Counted from the stretch's first letter, positions 1-8,909 are shown. The stretch: DNA of 64,000 bases from Octadecabacter temperatus (GCF_001187845.1 NZ_CP012160.1:992001-1056000), one strand, 5' to 3'. The notes: generated from the letters alone by a model not told the origin. Numbers and translations: made by a program.

Positions 1-1524
1 GTGCGAACGCGCGTATTTCACCAGTTTGACGGCCGCTTCTTTGCTGTCTAGCGCAACCACAAGCACCGAGGCATCATCCAACCCTGCAGCATGTAGGATG
101 TCAGGCCGCGTCGGATCGCCAAAGAAGCCTTTGAACCCAAATGTCCGCATGGTTTGAACCGTCTTAAGGTCGGCATCAAGAACCACCGTGCTAAACCCAC
201 TGGATTGTACAAGACGGTTCACGACCTGACCGAAACGCCCGATACCTGCGATGATGACGGTGCCTTTTTCGTCAATCTCGTCCTCAGGATCGTCGGTCGC
301 CTCGGATGTGATGCGTCTCGAGAGGACCTCATAGAGGATGAATAACAGCGGGGTGGCGAGCATGGAAAGCGCCACAACTAGCAAAAGATCAGCACCAAGA
401 GATTGCGTAAGAACGTTCTGCTGAAGTGAGAATGCAATGAGGACGAACCCGAATTCGCCAGCCTGCGCGAGGCCGAGGGTGAACAACCAACGCGCACGAC
501 CGCGCAGCTTGAAAATGACAGCAAGTAAGTAAAGCACGAACCCCTTAATCAGGATCACAGCAAGCGTTAGCCCAACGATAAGGCCGGGTTTGTTAAGTAG
601 CGTTTCAAAATCAATACCCGCGCCAACGGTGATGAAAAACAACCCAAGCAGCAGACCCTTAAACGGGGCAAGGTCACTTTCCAGTTCGTGCCGGAATTCT
701 GAGTTCGCAAGGACCACACCTGCAAGGAATGTGCCAAGGGCGGCAGAAAGCCCGACAAGGCCCATAAGCGCTGCGATTGAGACAACAATAAGCAGGGCGA
801 GGGCAGTGTACATTTCGCGCAGGCGTGCGTGGTGAATGTATCGAAACAGTGGATTGGTTAGGAACACACCGACTAAAATGACAGCCGCGACAGCACCAAG
901 TGTCACAAGGGTGACGCCCCAAGCAGGCAACCCTTCAACGAGGCTCATGGCGTGGTGTGCCGTATCCTCGGTCTCAATCCCACGGGTCACGGAGCCATCA
1001 GGGTTAATCGACACAGGTGAGCGAAAGGCAAGTAGGGGCAAGAATGCGAGCATTGGGATCACTGCGATGTCTTGGGTAAGCAGAACAGAAAACGTGCTTC
1101 GCCCGCCGCTCGTTTGCATCAGGCCTTTTTCGTCCAAGGTCTGCAGCACAATCGCAGTGGAGGAGAGCGCGAAAATCATACCGATGGCGAGCGAGGTTTG
1201 CCAAGGTTCCCCAAGCCACATGAAAACGCCCATCAACAAGACGGTCGTCAGCCCGATTTGTAGCCCCCCAAGCCCAAGAAGGCGGTGGCGCATCCCCCAA
1301 AGCGCGCGTGGCTCGAGCTCAAGCCCGATCAGGAATAGCATCATAACCACGCCAAATTCGGCGACATGCTGAAGTTCGGCGGCTTGCGCACCAATGATAG
1401 GCGCGATGGCGACGCCTGCTAGGAGATACCCAAGAACAGACCCAAGTCCGAGGCGTGCAGCCAAAGGCACTGCAATGACCGCGGCGCCAAGCAAAACTGT
1501 TGCTAGAATTAGGGTTTGTTCCAT
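1..1524 (-). CDS. Kef-type monovalent cation:proton antiporter (CPA2), C-terminus cut by window edge
   Basis: The reverse strand from the ATG at 1522-1524 stays open to base 1, giving 508 residues without a stop, so the C-terminus lies outside the window. The first ~385 residues are a chain of hydrophobic segments typical of the Na+/H+ exchanger fold, starting MEQTLILATVLLGAAVIAVP and including the phrase FALSSTAIVLQTL seen in KefB/KefC proteins. After an acidic linker (about residues 395-412) comes a Rossmann/RCK (TrkA-N) domain with GIGRFGQ near residue 418. This layout fits an inner-membrane K+/H+ or Na+/H+ antiporter gated by a cytosolic nucleotide-binding domain. KefB and KefC cannot be told apart here because the part that would help lies outside the window. 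No partner kefF/kefG gene is visible. Confidence 0.9.
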   Translation of the reverse strand, partial: MEQTLILATVLLGAAVIAVPLAARLGLGSVLGYLLAGVAIAPIIGAQAAELQHVAEFGVVMMLFLIGLELEPRALWGMRHRLLGLGGLQIGLTTVLLMGVFMWLGEPWQTSLAIGMIFALSSTAIVLQTLDEKGLMQTSGGRSTFSVLLTQDIAVIPMLAFLPLLAFRSPVSINPDGSVTRGIETEDTAHHAMSLVEGLPAWGVTLVTLGAVAAVILVGVFLTNPLFRYIHHARLREMYTALALLIVVSIAALMGLVGLSAALGTFLAGVVLANSEFRHELESDLAPFKGLLLGLFFITVGAGIDFETLLNKPGLIVGLTLAVILIKGFVLYLLAVIFKLRGRARWLFTLGLAQAGEFGFVLIAFSLQQNVLTQSLGADLLLVVALSMLATPLLFILYEVLSRRITSEATDDPEDEIDEKGTVIIAGIGRFGQVVNRLVQSSGFSTVVLDADLKTVQTMRTFGFKGFFGDPTRPDILHAAGLDDASVLVVALDSKEAAVKLVKYARSH

Positions 1525-1563
1525 AGCCTAGATATCCGCGTGCAGTGCAGGAATGACAAGGGC

Positions 1564-4500
1564 CTAGCCGGGAACTTCCAAGGTTATCGCGCGCCCGCGC
1601 TTTGAATAACTAAGTGCGCTCGCGCTGATGGCTGTCACGCGACCGCCATCAAGGCGGTCGCCAACGGTGACGCGCAAATAGCGGCCGTTGCCCATGCGGA
1701 CCAATGCGCGACGGTCACCCGACCCGCCATAAATCCCGATGAGGTTCACGTCACGCAGGTTGATCGCATTGTCGAGTGTCGCCGCTTGCGCCACAGAGCC
1801 AGCTGTTGGACCACTTGGCGCGACAGTGCGCGGCGCGACGGCGGCCACTTGTGTGGCTGCGCGTTCTTGAGCTTGTGCGGCGCGGGCAACGATACGGTCC
1901 ATGTTACGCGGGCGTGTATCTGGTCGTGAGGATTGCGGTACGGCCTGCGCGGTTGGGTTTACAATAGGGTTCGGACGGTTCGCGGCGGCCTGTACCGCGG
2001 CTGCGATTTCCGGAGCGATTTGGAGGCCAGCTGGCGCGGGTTCGACGGCCGCGACTTCGGGTTCGGGCTCTGGGTCGGGCGTCGGTACGGGGGCAAGGCC
2101 GGCAGGGCGTGTTCGCGGGCGGAAACCTGCGGCTTGCTCAATCGTGAGTGCGCCAACAACGGGGGTGTTTGCGGCGGCTGCAGCTTCGGCGGCGGCAACA
2201 GCGACTTGTTGGATACTGGCTGGGCGCTGTGTCGGGCGTCGTGTGTCCGTATCAGGTGTTTGTGCCGTGCTTGTCGAAAGCGCGACGGCAATGTCTTGCG
2301 TCAGGCTGTCGATGTCCGCTTGCGGTGCAATGGTTCCTGGGCGGGCAGGTGGCAAAATCGGTGGCGGACCCGCAATCAAGTTCACACCGTCAACAGCGGT
2401 ATCTGTCGTCGGCGTCTCAACTTCGGGGGTAACGTCAGCGGGAAGTTCGGGCGCGACTTCAGGTGTTGGGGCAGCCGTGGGGGCCAGCGCTCCTGGGCGT
2501 ACAGGGGGCAAAATGGTCGGCGACCCAGCGAGAACCAACAGATCATCTGTGGCGACAAGCGGCGCATCACCAGCGGCCAATGCGGCGGCTTCAGGCGCAG
2601 GCGCAGGGGCAGGGACAGCGGTTCCAGTACGAACGGGTGGTTCAATTGACGGGCGGCCAGCAATCACAATGACGCCTTCAGGGGCGTTTTCGATGGGTGC
2701 TGCTTCCTCGGGTATAACGGCGGCAAGCTGGTCTTGCGGGGTGATTTCAGGGGCAACGGTTCCAGGGCGCGTCGGTGGGTTCAGCGCAGGGCGGCCAGCA
2801 ATCACCAAAATCCCGTCAGGTGTTACAGCGCCTTGTTCGGTTGCAACAACAAGGCCTTCTTCATTGTAATCAAACTGTTGGCTTGGTGGGGGTGGGTCAA
2901 TCGGAGTGGCGATAACGGCATCACCTGCCACGCTGCTGGCGGATGCCAAGGGGCTGGGTGGGACACGCACGACGGGGCTTGGGGCGGTTGCAAGCGCCAG
3001 CTGATCAAGTGAAGTTGTGCGGGGATTTAGGGGAATTCGGGGGGCCCTTTGCCACACGCCGGTGGCGGCATAGATACGCGCGGCTTCCTCAGGGGTAAGG
3101 ACCTGTCCCCCTGCGGGCGCTGTTGGAGCGGCCAATGCATCGGACGAATCCAATGCGGCCACTTCTGTGGCGTCTTCAGCTTGCGCTTCGGCCACCTCCG
3201 GAGCCGATGTAGGATCGGCAGGGTCAGCTGCGATTTGTGTTTCTTCAGCTGAGCCAAATCCAAACCAATAGGCGAAGCCTTCTTCAGACATTGCCGCAAA
3301 CGCTGCGAATGCAAGAAGGAACAGCAACAACACGGCTGTTAGGATCGGTAATAGGAAACGCGGCTTACCACCGACGACCACTTTAGGCTTTTTCTTCGGC
3401 TGCTTGCGTGCGCCAAAGACGGTTAGGCGTGATTTTTCATCGGGTTTTGCGTCTGTTTCCGCTTCTTTGGCGGCATCGGCGGCCTTTGCTTCGGCGCGCG
3501 CCATGCGTCGGCTGGCGAACATGCCACCAACGGCCCCACCAACTGCTGTAGCTGCGCCAATCGCCGTGGCTGCAGCCCCACGCTTTTCGTCCGATGGTTC
3601 ATCTGTGGTCTCGACGCTCGGTGCTGAAACGTCGTCGTCGTGCTGTGCTGTCAGGGGCTTGGCCGTGACCGCTGCATCCGGCGACAACGCGGTTGGCGCT
3701 TCTCCTGTGATGGCAATCTCAGCTGCCGGAGCTTGCACATCAGGTGCTTCGGTCGTGATCGGTTGCACAACTGGGGCTGCATCTACACCGCGGTTTGGCG
3801 CGGACAATGGTGGCATCGGATCGGTGCCTTTGCCAGTTGGGACGGCCAAAGATGCGGGCGTTTGGCGGCTGAACGTCGGCTCGGTACGGCCAGTTTCTGG
3901 CGTGACCTCGGTTTCGGGAGCCGGAGCAGGGTGCCCGTCCGTGCGATCTGCGCGCAAACGCGACGCAAACATCGGGGCAGGTGCTTCCTCTACTTGCTCG
4001 TCCTCGACGGTCGCGTCTTCTTCAACCACTACGTCTTCTACCGCAGCTTCAGCAGCGGGTTCATCCGTGCTCGGTTCACTGACAACAACGTCTTCGTTTT
4101 CGGGCGCAATTTCAGGAACGAGTTCAGGCTCAGCAACGTCTTCAGGCGCTTCCTCAACAGGAGTTTTTTCAGCTACTTCAACGTCTGGCACAACTTCCGT
4201 TGCGATTTCTTCGTCAGCGACAACGTCCTCAGCTGGCGCGTCCACTTCTGGTTCTGACACATCGACCGGTGCTTCCTCGGCAACGGTTTCAGGTACCTCT
4301 TCCAGCTCGAGCGCGGGTTCAGCCACTGGTTCAGGGATCGAAACGTCGGCATCCCCGATAATCACAACCGAGTCGGCGTCGCGTTCTACTGCTTGCCCGT
4401 CAACGGGGCCAAAAAAGGCCTCACCAACGTAAGTAAACGGTTCCGGCACCGCCGCAAAGCTGTTTGGGTTAAACCCATGCTCTGTCGCAAACTGTTGTGC

Positions 4501-4860
4501 TTCGTTCAGCGTGTCCTTGGCGACTGCCGCAACATAAGTGCGCCCGCCACCTTTGGTGAAATCATACACCAGCTCATCAACGCTGTACGGCGTCGCGCCA
4601 TGAAGCGCCTCACGCACGTCGTCGACTTCAGCACGTGTTGTATCAAGGGCGAGGTACTTGATTTGGTCGTTTGGAATCAAAAGCTTGGTTGAGATACCAT
4701 CGGGTTCAAGCCCCTCAGCGGCGCTGCGCAACCGTGCCAGCGAACCTGACAAATCGGCCTCATCCAACGCCACTTCACCAACGAGATGCCAGCCACCAGT
4801 AACGCGGTGCATCAAACGCAGTCCGTCAAAGGACAATGACAAGGCGAAATTCGGTTTCAT
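1564..4860 (-). CDS. Large one-pass membrane protein with PilM/GspL-like N-terminus and PilP/GspC-like C-terminus
   Basis: This 1098-residue protein has no function I can name with certainty. Residues 1-150 (MKPNFALSLSFDGLRLMHR...) look like the actin-like fold of GspL/PilM assembly proteins. Residues ~165-480 are a low-complexity Glu/Ala/Val/Pro linker. A basic stretch (KKKPKVVVGGKPR) precedes a single membrane helix at about 500-523, which predicts a cytoplasmic N-terminus and a periplasmic C-terminus. Residues ~680-850 hold four copies of a motif of the form IAGxPxxxPPxRPGxxxP. The last ~65 residues (VNLIGIYGGSGDRRALVRM...) resemble the HR/PilP domain of GspC, including a turn before the final VPG. 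Relatives in this family are often mislabelled as translation initiation factor IF-2; nothing here is GTPase-like. The domain assignments are inference from pattern; the topology and repeats are seen directly. Confidence 0.8.
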   Translation of the reverse strand: MKPNFALSLSFDGLRLMHRVTGGWHLVGEVALDEADLSGSLARLRSAAEGLEPDGISTKLLIPNDQIKYLALDTTRAEVDDVREALHGATPYSVDELVYDFTKGGGRTYVAAVAKDTLNEAQQFATEHGFNPNSFAAVPEPFTYVGEAFFGPVDGQAVERDADSVVIIGDADVSIPEPVAEPALELEEVPETVAEEAPVDVSEPEVDAPAEDVVADEEIATEVVPDVEVAEKTPVEEAPEDVAEPELVPEIAPENEDVVVSEPSTDEPAAEAAVEDVVVEEDATVEDEQVEEAPAPMFASRLRADRTDGHPAPAPETEVTPETGRTEPTFSRQTPASLAVPTGKGTDPMPPLSAPNRGVDAAPVVQPITTEAPDVQAPAAEIAITGEAPTALSPDAAVTAKPLTAQHDDDVSAPSVETTDEPSDEKRGAAATAIGAATAVGGAVGGMFASRRMARAEAKAADAAKEAETDAKPDEKSRLTVFGARKQPKKKPKVVVGGKPRFLLPILTAVLLLFLLAFAAFAAMSEEGFAYWFGFGSAEETQIAADPADPTSAPEVAEAQAEDATEVAALDSSDALAAPTAPAGGQVLTPEEAARIYAATGVWQRAPRIPLNPRTTSLDQLALATAPSPVVRVPPSPLASASSVAGDAVIATPIDPPPPSQQFDYNEEGLVVATEQGAVTPDGILVIAGRPALNPPTRPGTVAPEITPQDQLAAVIPEEAAPIENAPEGVIVIAGRPSIEPPVRTGTAVPAPAPAPEAAALAAGDAPLVATDDLLVLAGSPTILPPVRPGALAPTAAPTPEVAPELPADVTPEVETPTTDTAVDGVNLIAGPPPILPPARPGTIAPQADIDSLTQDIAVALSTSTAQTPDTDTRRPTQRPASIQQVAVAAAEAAAAANTPVVGALTIEQAAGFRPRTRPAGLAPVPTPDPEPEPEVAAVEPAPAGLQIAPEIAAAVQAAANRPNPIVNPTAQAVPQSSRPDTRPRNMDRIVARAAQAQERAATQVAAVAPRTVAPSGPTAGSVAQAATLDNAINLRDVNLIGIYGGSGDRRALVRMGNGRYLRVTVGDRLDGGRVTAISASALSYSKRGRAITLEVPG

Positions 4861-5030
4861 CTGCGTGGCTTAGCATCCTGTAGCGGGGCTGAAAACTCCC
4901 CTTTTTCTTAACGTGCAACGGTATAGCAAGCTTTCGCCCACGCCAAGCGGGAGTTTTTCTGAATTTTATTTCCAAGGATGGCGAAGCGACCCACGTCAGA
5001 TAAGATGAAGCATCAAGAATGGAGTCACTC

Positions 5031-5747
5031 ATGCGTACGTACATTTCCCTTAGTCTTTTAACCGTAACACTCGCCGTTGCAGCCTTGTCGGCACCTGTCG
5101 CTGCACAAGAGCGTTCCATTACCGTAACAGGGCGCGGGGAAATCAGCGTTGAACCGGATATGGCAACCGTCATCATCGGGGTTCAAACCGAAGCAGAGAT
5201 CGCGGCAACGGCGCTTGATGAAGCCAGCGCAGCAACGGCTGCGATTCTGGCAACGTTAGACGGGGAAGGGGTCTTGGCTGAGGATATTCGCAGCGGCGCG
5301 ATCCGCCTTAATCCGCGCTACAGCCAAAGTGTGCTTAGCTCGGGCACACAGATTACGGGGTATCAGGCTGTGAATTCCGTTGAAGTGCAGGTGAATGATC
5401 TGGACCGTTTGGGCGGGCTACTCGCCGCAGTGGTCGGCGATGGAGCGAACCGTCTGGATGGCGTTCATTTTGGACTGCAAGACCCGAGTGAGGCCACGGA
5501 CGAAGCCCGCCGTCGCGCCGTCATAGAAGCCGCGCGTTTGGCTGACCTTTACGCGCAGGCCGCAGGTGTTTCCGTGGGCGAACTACAACTGATCAACGAA
5601 GCAGGTAGCGTTGGGTATCGACCCATGGTTGCCGAAACGCGCCAAATGGAACTGGCTGCGTCGTCACCGCAATACGATGTCCCCGTATCGCCAGGAAAAA
5701 TTGACCTGAACGCGTCCGTTGTTCTGGTTTACGCAATCGCTGACTAA
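5031..5747 (+). CDS. SIMPL (DUF541) domain periplasmic protein
   Basis: The 238-residue product begins with a signal peptide (MRTYISLSLLTVTLAVAALS, cleavage after APVAAQ) and continues as a SIMPL/DUF541 domain, with the typical start ERSITVTGRGEISVEPDMA and a TGYQAVNSVEVQVNDLD stretch. Family members are periplasmic or outer-membrane-associated proteins linked to oxidative stress (YggE in E. coli), but no enzymatic activity is established. I chose the ATG at 5031 because GGAG at 5021-5024 sits seven bases before it; an in-frame ATG at 5019 would add only four residues and lacks a ribosome site. The stop overlaps the tail of the convergent next gene by four bases (CTAA). Confidence 0.9.
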   Translation: MRTYISLSLLTVTLAVAALSAPVAAQERSITVTGRGEISVEPDMATVIIGVQTEAEIAATALDEASAATAAILATLDGEGVLAEDIRSGAIRLNPRYSQSVLSSGTQITGYQAVNSVEVQVNDLDRLGGLLAAVVGDGANRLDGVHFGLQDPSEATDEARRRAVIEAARLADLYAQAAGVSVGELQLINEAGSVGYRPMVAETRQMELAASSPQYDVPVSPGKIDLNASVVLVYAIAD

Positions 5748-6253
5748 GGTGCGTTTCTGTTCTGAAGAAAGGCGGCGGCCTCAAGAATGGTTGCCGCCAA
5801 GGTATCAAAGAAACCCGGTTGTGTGACATCAATCAGGTCAATGTGCGGGGCGGCAGCATCATCGCGGTCATTGTCCGTAGACTTGGCTGACACAAGGGTG
5901 CTTTTGTTGCCCAGCAACTCACGGTGGCTCGCGCCTGTGCCGTGTTTCAGGACATTGATCATCAGGTAGTGTTGGTGAAGCCTATCGGCGAGGTCCGCCT
6001 GTCCAACATCGAGCAAAGCCGCCTTAACCTTGCGCGACAACGGGCCGCGTTTGAAATAACGCTGCATGCGTGCCTCGAACACAGCAAAAATGTCGATTGC
6101 GGATGCGCCGATCTCTGTCGCGGCTGCGGTCAGGTCTGCTTCAGCGGTTTCACTGTCAGGCTGGGCGCGCGCCGCAGCAATGCGGCTTTGCGATGCGCTC
6201 GCGGCGCTTTGTGCGGCTGCGACCAGTTCTGGTAGGTTTTGTGACGCGTCCAT
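5744..6253 (-). CDS. Conserved hypothetical protein, predicted mostly helical
   Basis: A 169-residue protein that I do not recognise. It is rich in Ala and charged residues in the first 60 positions (MDASQNLPELVAAAQSAASA...), which suggests a long helix or coiled coil, followed by a mixed region (FEARMQRYFKRGPLSRKVKAALL). There is no signal peptide and no membrane segment. It lies tail to tail with the SIMPL gene with a four-base overlap, and is followed upstream (in genome order) by the metY terminator, so it probably has its own promoter between 6254 and 6313. Codon use looks like its neighbours and supports a real gene. Confidence 0.7.
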   Translation of the reverse strand: MDASQNLPELVAAAQSAASASQSRIAAARAQPDSETAEADLTAAATEIGASAIDIFAVFEARMQRYFKRGPLSRKVKAALLDVGQADLADRLHQHYLMINVLKHGTGASHRELLGNKSTLVSAKSTDNDRDDAAAPHIDLIDVTQPGFFDTLAATILEAAAFLQNRNAP

Positions 6254-6313
6254 CGATCATTCTCCTCAGGGTTGGCACCCCCTTAAGGCAAGACGGCGCG
6301 CGCAGACACCCAC

Positions 6314-6343
6314 AAAAAAGGGCCCCGCGACAGGGCCCTTTTC
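6314..6343 (-). terminator. Rho-independent terminator of metY
   Basis: Perfect 10-bp inverted repeat AAAAGGGCCC (6316-6325) / GGGCCCTTTT (6333-6342) with a seven-base loop. On the minus strand the stem is followed by a run of six U residues, 22 bases after the metY stop codon. The repeat is symmetric, so it may also stop plus-strand transcripts. Confidence 0.88.
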
Positions 6344-6364
6344 TAAATCTATAGAATATTATTT

Positions 6365-7657
6365 TTACGCTGTCGCTTTTGACAGCGCTTGGTCCAGATC
6401 CGCGATCAGATCATCCGCATCCTCAAGGCCAATGGATACACGCACAACGCCTGGGCCAGCAGACGCGGCCTCTTGTTGTTCGGTCGTCAACTGGCGGTGT
6501 GTTGTTGATGCTGGGTGAATGATCAAAGAACGCGTATCACCCAAGTTTGCGACATGGCTGAAAATTTCCAGTGAATCCACAAGCTTAACGCAAGAATCGT
6601 ATCCGCCTTTGACCGCGAATGTGAACAGCGCAGATGCCCCACGTGGGCATACATCTTTCACGCGGTGGAAATACGGTGACGATTCCAAACCAGCGTAGGT
6701 GACGTAATCAACCCGTGCGTCCGCTTCTAGCCATTTGGCCAGCTTGGTCGCGTTTTCAACGTGGCGATCCATGCGCAATGACAAGGTTTCAACGCCCATA
6801 AGCGTGTAATGCGCCGCTTGCGGGTTCATTGTCATGCCAAGGTCGCGCAGGCCAATTGCAATGCCGTGGAACGTGTAGGCCAATGGACCGAACGTCTCGG
6901 CGAACTTCATGCCGTGATATGCTGGCTCTGGCTCGCTGAGGGATGGGAACTTGTCGGATGCAGCCCAATCAAACTTGCCGCTATCTACGACACAACCGCC
7001 CGTCACAGACCCGTTGCCTGTGAGGTACTTGGTGGTGGAATGCACAACGAGCGTCGCACCCAGCTCAATCGGGCGGCACAGGTACGGCGTGGCTGTTGTG
7101 TTGTCGATAATCAGCGGAATGCCAGCAGCATCCGCAATATCGGCAATCGCGCGCACATCCATGATGTAACCACCAGGGTTGGCAATGGCTTCGCCAAATA
7201 CCGCGCGGGTGTTGTCATCAATCGCGGCTTTTACGGCAGCGGTATCATCCATATCAACGAATTTAGCGTCCCAACCAAACCGTTTGATCGTCTGCGAAAA
7301 CTGCGTGATGGACCCACCATAAAGGCGCGTGGAGACGACGACATTCTTACCCGGAGACATGATCGGAAACAGCGCCATGATCTGCGCGGCATGACCTGAC
7401 GAACAACATACGGCTCCAGCACCGCCCTCAAGTGTTGCGATGCGTTCTTGCAAAACAGCAACCGTTGGGTTTGTCAGACGCGAATAAATGTAGCCAACCT
7501 CTTGCAGGTTAAACAACGCGGCTGCGTGGTCTGCGTCACGAAACACATAGGCCGTAGTCTGGTAAATAGGCGTATTGCGCGCACCTGTTGCCGGGTCAGG
7601 GCGTGCGCCCGCGTGAATTTGCAGCGTATCAAAGCCGTAAGATGGCGTGTCGGTCAT
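6365..7657 (-). CDS. metY: O-acetylhomoserine sulfhydrylase (O-acetylhomoserine aminocarboxypropyltransferase)
   Basis: This 430-residue cytosolic PLP enzyme belongs to the Cys/Met metabolism family. It makes L-homocysteine from O-acetyl-L-homoserine and sulfide in direct-sulfhydrylation methionine synthesis. Visible marks are the N-terminal GFDTLQIHAGARPDPATGAR, the active-site loop YSRLTNPT, and the PLP lysine in HSTTKYLTG (K210). The length matches MetY (about 425-435) rather than the ~380-400 residues of MetB/MetC/MetZ. It stands alone as a single-gene unit: a candidate pseudoknot leader lies directly upstream (7660-7706) and a terminator follows (6314-6343). The ribosome site GGGAGAG lies seven bases before the ATG. 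Confidence 0.93.
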   Translation of the reverse strand: MTDTPSYGFDTLQIHAGARPDPATGARNTPIYQTTAYVFRDADHAAALFNLQEVGYIYSRLTNPTVAVLQERIATLEGGAGAVCCSSGHAAQIMALFPIMSPGKNVVVSTRLYGGSITQFSQTIKRFGWDAKFVDMDDTAAVKAAIDDNTRAVFGEAIANPGGYIMDVRAIADIADAAGIPLIIDNTTATPYLCRPIELGATLVVHSTTKYLTGNGSVTGGCVVDSGKFDWAASDKFPSLSEPEPAYHGMKFAETFGPLAYTFHGIAIGLRDLGMTMNPQAAHYTLMGVETLSLRMDRHVENATKLAKWLEADARVDYVTYAGLESSPYFHRVKDVCPRGASALFTFAVKGGYDSCVKLVDSLEIFSHVANLGDTRSLIIHPASTTHRQLTTEQQEAASAGPGVVRVSIGLEDADDLIADLDQALSKATA

Positions 7658-7659
7658 GT

Positions 7660-7706
7660 GGTCTCTCCCAAAATAGTTGCCGCCACGTTAGGGAATTACA
7701 GCGCAA
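7660..7706 (-). promoter_or_regulatory. Candidate SAM/SAH-type pseudoknot riboswitch in the metY leader
   Basis: On the minus strand UUGCGCUG (7706-7699) can pair with UGGCGGCAA (7685-7677) with one bulged base. The loop between them holds UUCCC (7695-7691), which can pair with GGGAG of the metY Shine-Dalgarno sequence (7669-7663), forming a compact H-type pseudoknot that masks the ribosome site just before the ATG. SAM/SAH riboswitches of Rhodobacterales have this architecture (short hairpin whose UUCC-containing loop pairs with the SD). The exact conserved bases could not be checked here, and those known cases sit mostly upstream of metK, so this is an inference from pairing, position and the gene it precedes. 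Confidence 0.4.
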
Positions 7707-7748
7707 ACCTCAATCAAATGGGCAGCCCCGCTCAATTGCTTTTGTTTT

Positions 7749-7793
7749 GGAAATATCCTCGGGGGGCCGAAGGCGGGGGCAGACAGCCCCCTC
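7749..7793 (-). repeat. GC-rich dispersed repeat of Rhodobacteraceae type (copy 1)
   Basis: On the minus strand GGGGGC-loop-GCCCCC is followed by GCCTTCGGC and CCCCCGAGGATATTT. It shares the plan hairpin, C-run, G(A/G)GGATATTT with a second copy at 16492-16522. It sits in the gap between the glycosyltransferase and metY and could serve as a transcription stop for the glycosyltransferase gene. Confidence 0.5.
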
Positions 7794-7880
7794 ATACTGA
7801 AATTGCCAGCGCAATGCTTGCGGTCGGCCACTGCGGGTTTTTGAAAAAAATCCGCCCCCGCTCGCCGCAGGCGCTGCGCT

Positions 7881-8909
7881 TTAGCGCATCCAGAATCCTT
7901 CGCGCTTGATCGTATTCCGGATCTGGCGCTCTCGCGGTGGCATGTCGTTTTGGTCAAACAGGGCGCGGACTTTGTCGCCGCGATTTTGGTAGATCATACG
8001 CTTGAACGGGTCGTACTGCTTGAGCCACTTTTTGATTTTGTTCGGTGCGGTGACGTTTTCTAGCACGGCCACAACCGCATCGTCTTCTCGGGCATAAAGC
8101 AAGGGCAGCATGCGGTAGTGGCAGGTCAGGTCGCCGTCCAATCCGGCCAGATCATCCCCAGGTCGTCCACCGCCGAAACTGTGGATCACAAGCGGCAATG
8201 TCACCTGATCCAACCACGGATCAAGCGATTGCAGCACCAATTCTTCAGGGCGGTCGTCGCGCACATCTAGCGCCCATTCTTTCCATCGCTCACCAAACGT
8301 CGGTGCGTCATGACCCGTGATCCAGCCTGCGTTGAAATAGAGGTAGCGCTGCCAGTATTCGTCCGGCTGATCTGTGTCCAAGGTGCTCTCAAAGTCTAAA
8401 CCGTAGCGGTCATAAAGTGACTTCCACGTTGCAGAATAGCCGGGCCAGTACAGCTCTTCTTCCGGCCATGTTCCGGTGCGGCGCATGGATGCGCTGGGCT
8501 TGGTGAAATCCGTCTCAAGAGTCGCAATGTCTCCAACAATCAGCGTGTCGGTGTCCAAAAACAAAAAATTGCGACCAGCGGGCATTGCGCAAAGCGCTTC
8601 GATCTTGTTTCCGTATGGATATTCAGCACCGAAAACTTGGTTTTCAAACGGCAGGATCACCGCGCCTAGTTCTTCTAACGCCGATTTAATGTCGCCCGGC
8701 ATGGACGGGTCTTTGGGCCAATGCCGGCTCATCTGTGGTTCTGCGACGTAAAGTGTGCCTGTGAAATTGGGCGCATTTGCCTGCAACGACGCCGTCAAAA
8801 GCAGGGCTTCATATTGCAAACGACCCGCTTGTCCGACGATCACAATATCAAAGTCGGACGACACTGCAGCCGCTGCTGAGGTCTTGGTTCGGGATGTCTT
8901 TTTCGCCAT
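7881..8909 (-). CDS. GT-A type glycosyltransferase-like protein (DTD motif)
   Basis: A 342-residue cytosolic protein. After a Lys/Thr/Ala-rich tail (MAKKTSRTKTSAAAA) it begins a Rossmann-like strand FDIVIVGQAG. A hydrophobic strand with a DxD motif, NFLFLDTDTLIVGD (D119 and D121), is the nucleotide-sugar/metal site expected of a GT-A fold. Later pieces such as YFNAGWITGHD and LPLVIHSFGG resemble the acceptor side of GT8-like enzymes. Donor and acceptor are unknown. I chose the ATG at 8907-8909 because the reading frame upstream of it (open to 9368) is low-quality and overlaps the divergent gene at 8995. There is no signal peptide or membrane segment, and no other glycan genes stand next to it. 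Confidence 0.75.
   Translation of the reverse strand: MAKKTSRTKTSAAAAVSSDFDIVIVGQAGRLQYEALLLTASLQANAPNFTGTLYVAEPQMSRHWPKDPSMPGDIKSALEELGAVILPFENQVFGAEYPYGNKIEALCAMPAGRNFLFLDTDTLIVGDIATLETDFTKPSASMRRTGTWPEEELYWPGYSATWKSLYDRYGLDFESTLDTDQPDEYWQRYLYFNAGWITGHDAPTFGERWKEWALDVRDDRPEELVLQSLDPWLDQVTLPLVIHSFGGGRPGDDLAGLDGDLTCHYRMLPLLYAREDDAVVAVLENVTAPNKIKKWLKQYDPFKRMIYQNRGDKVRALFDQNDMPPRERQIRNTIKREGFWMR

Noticed and set aside
3404..4432. A long plus-strand open frame full of Ser, Thr and Ala
   Set aside because: It lies fully antisense to the 1098-residue gene and mirrors its Glu/Ala/Val/Pro linker. Composition is an echo of the opposite strand, and it has no ribosome site.
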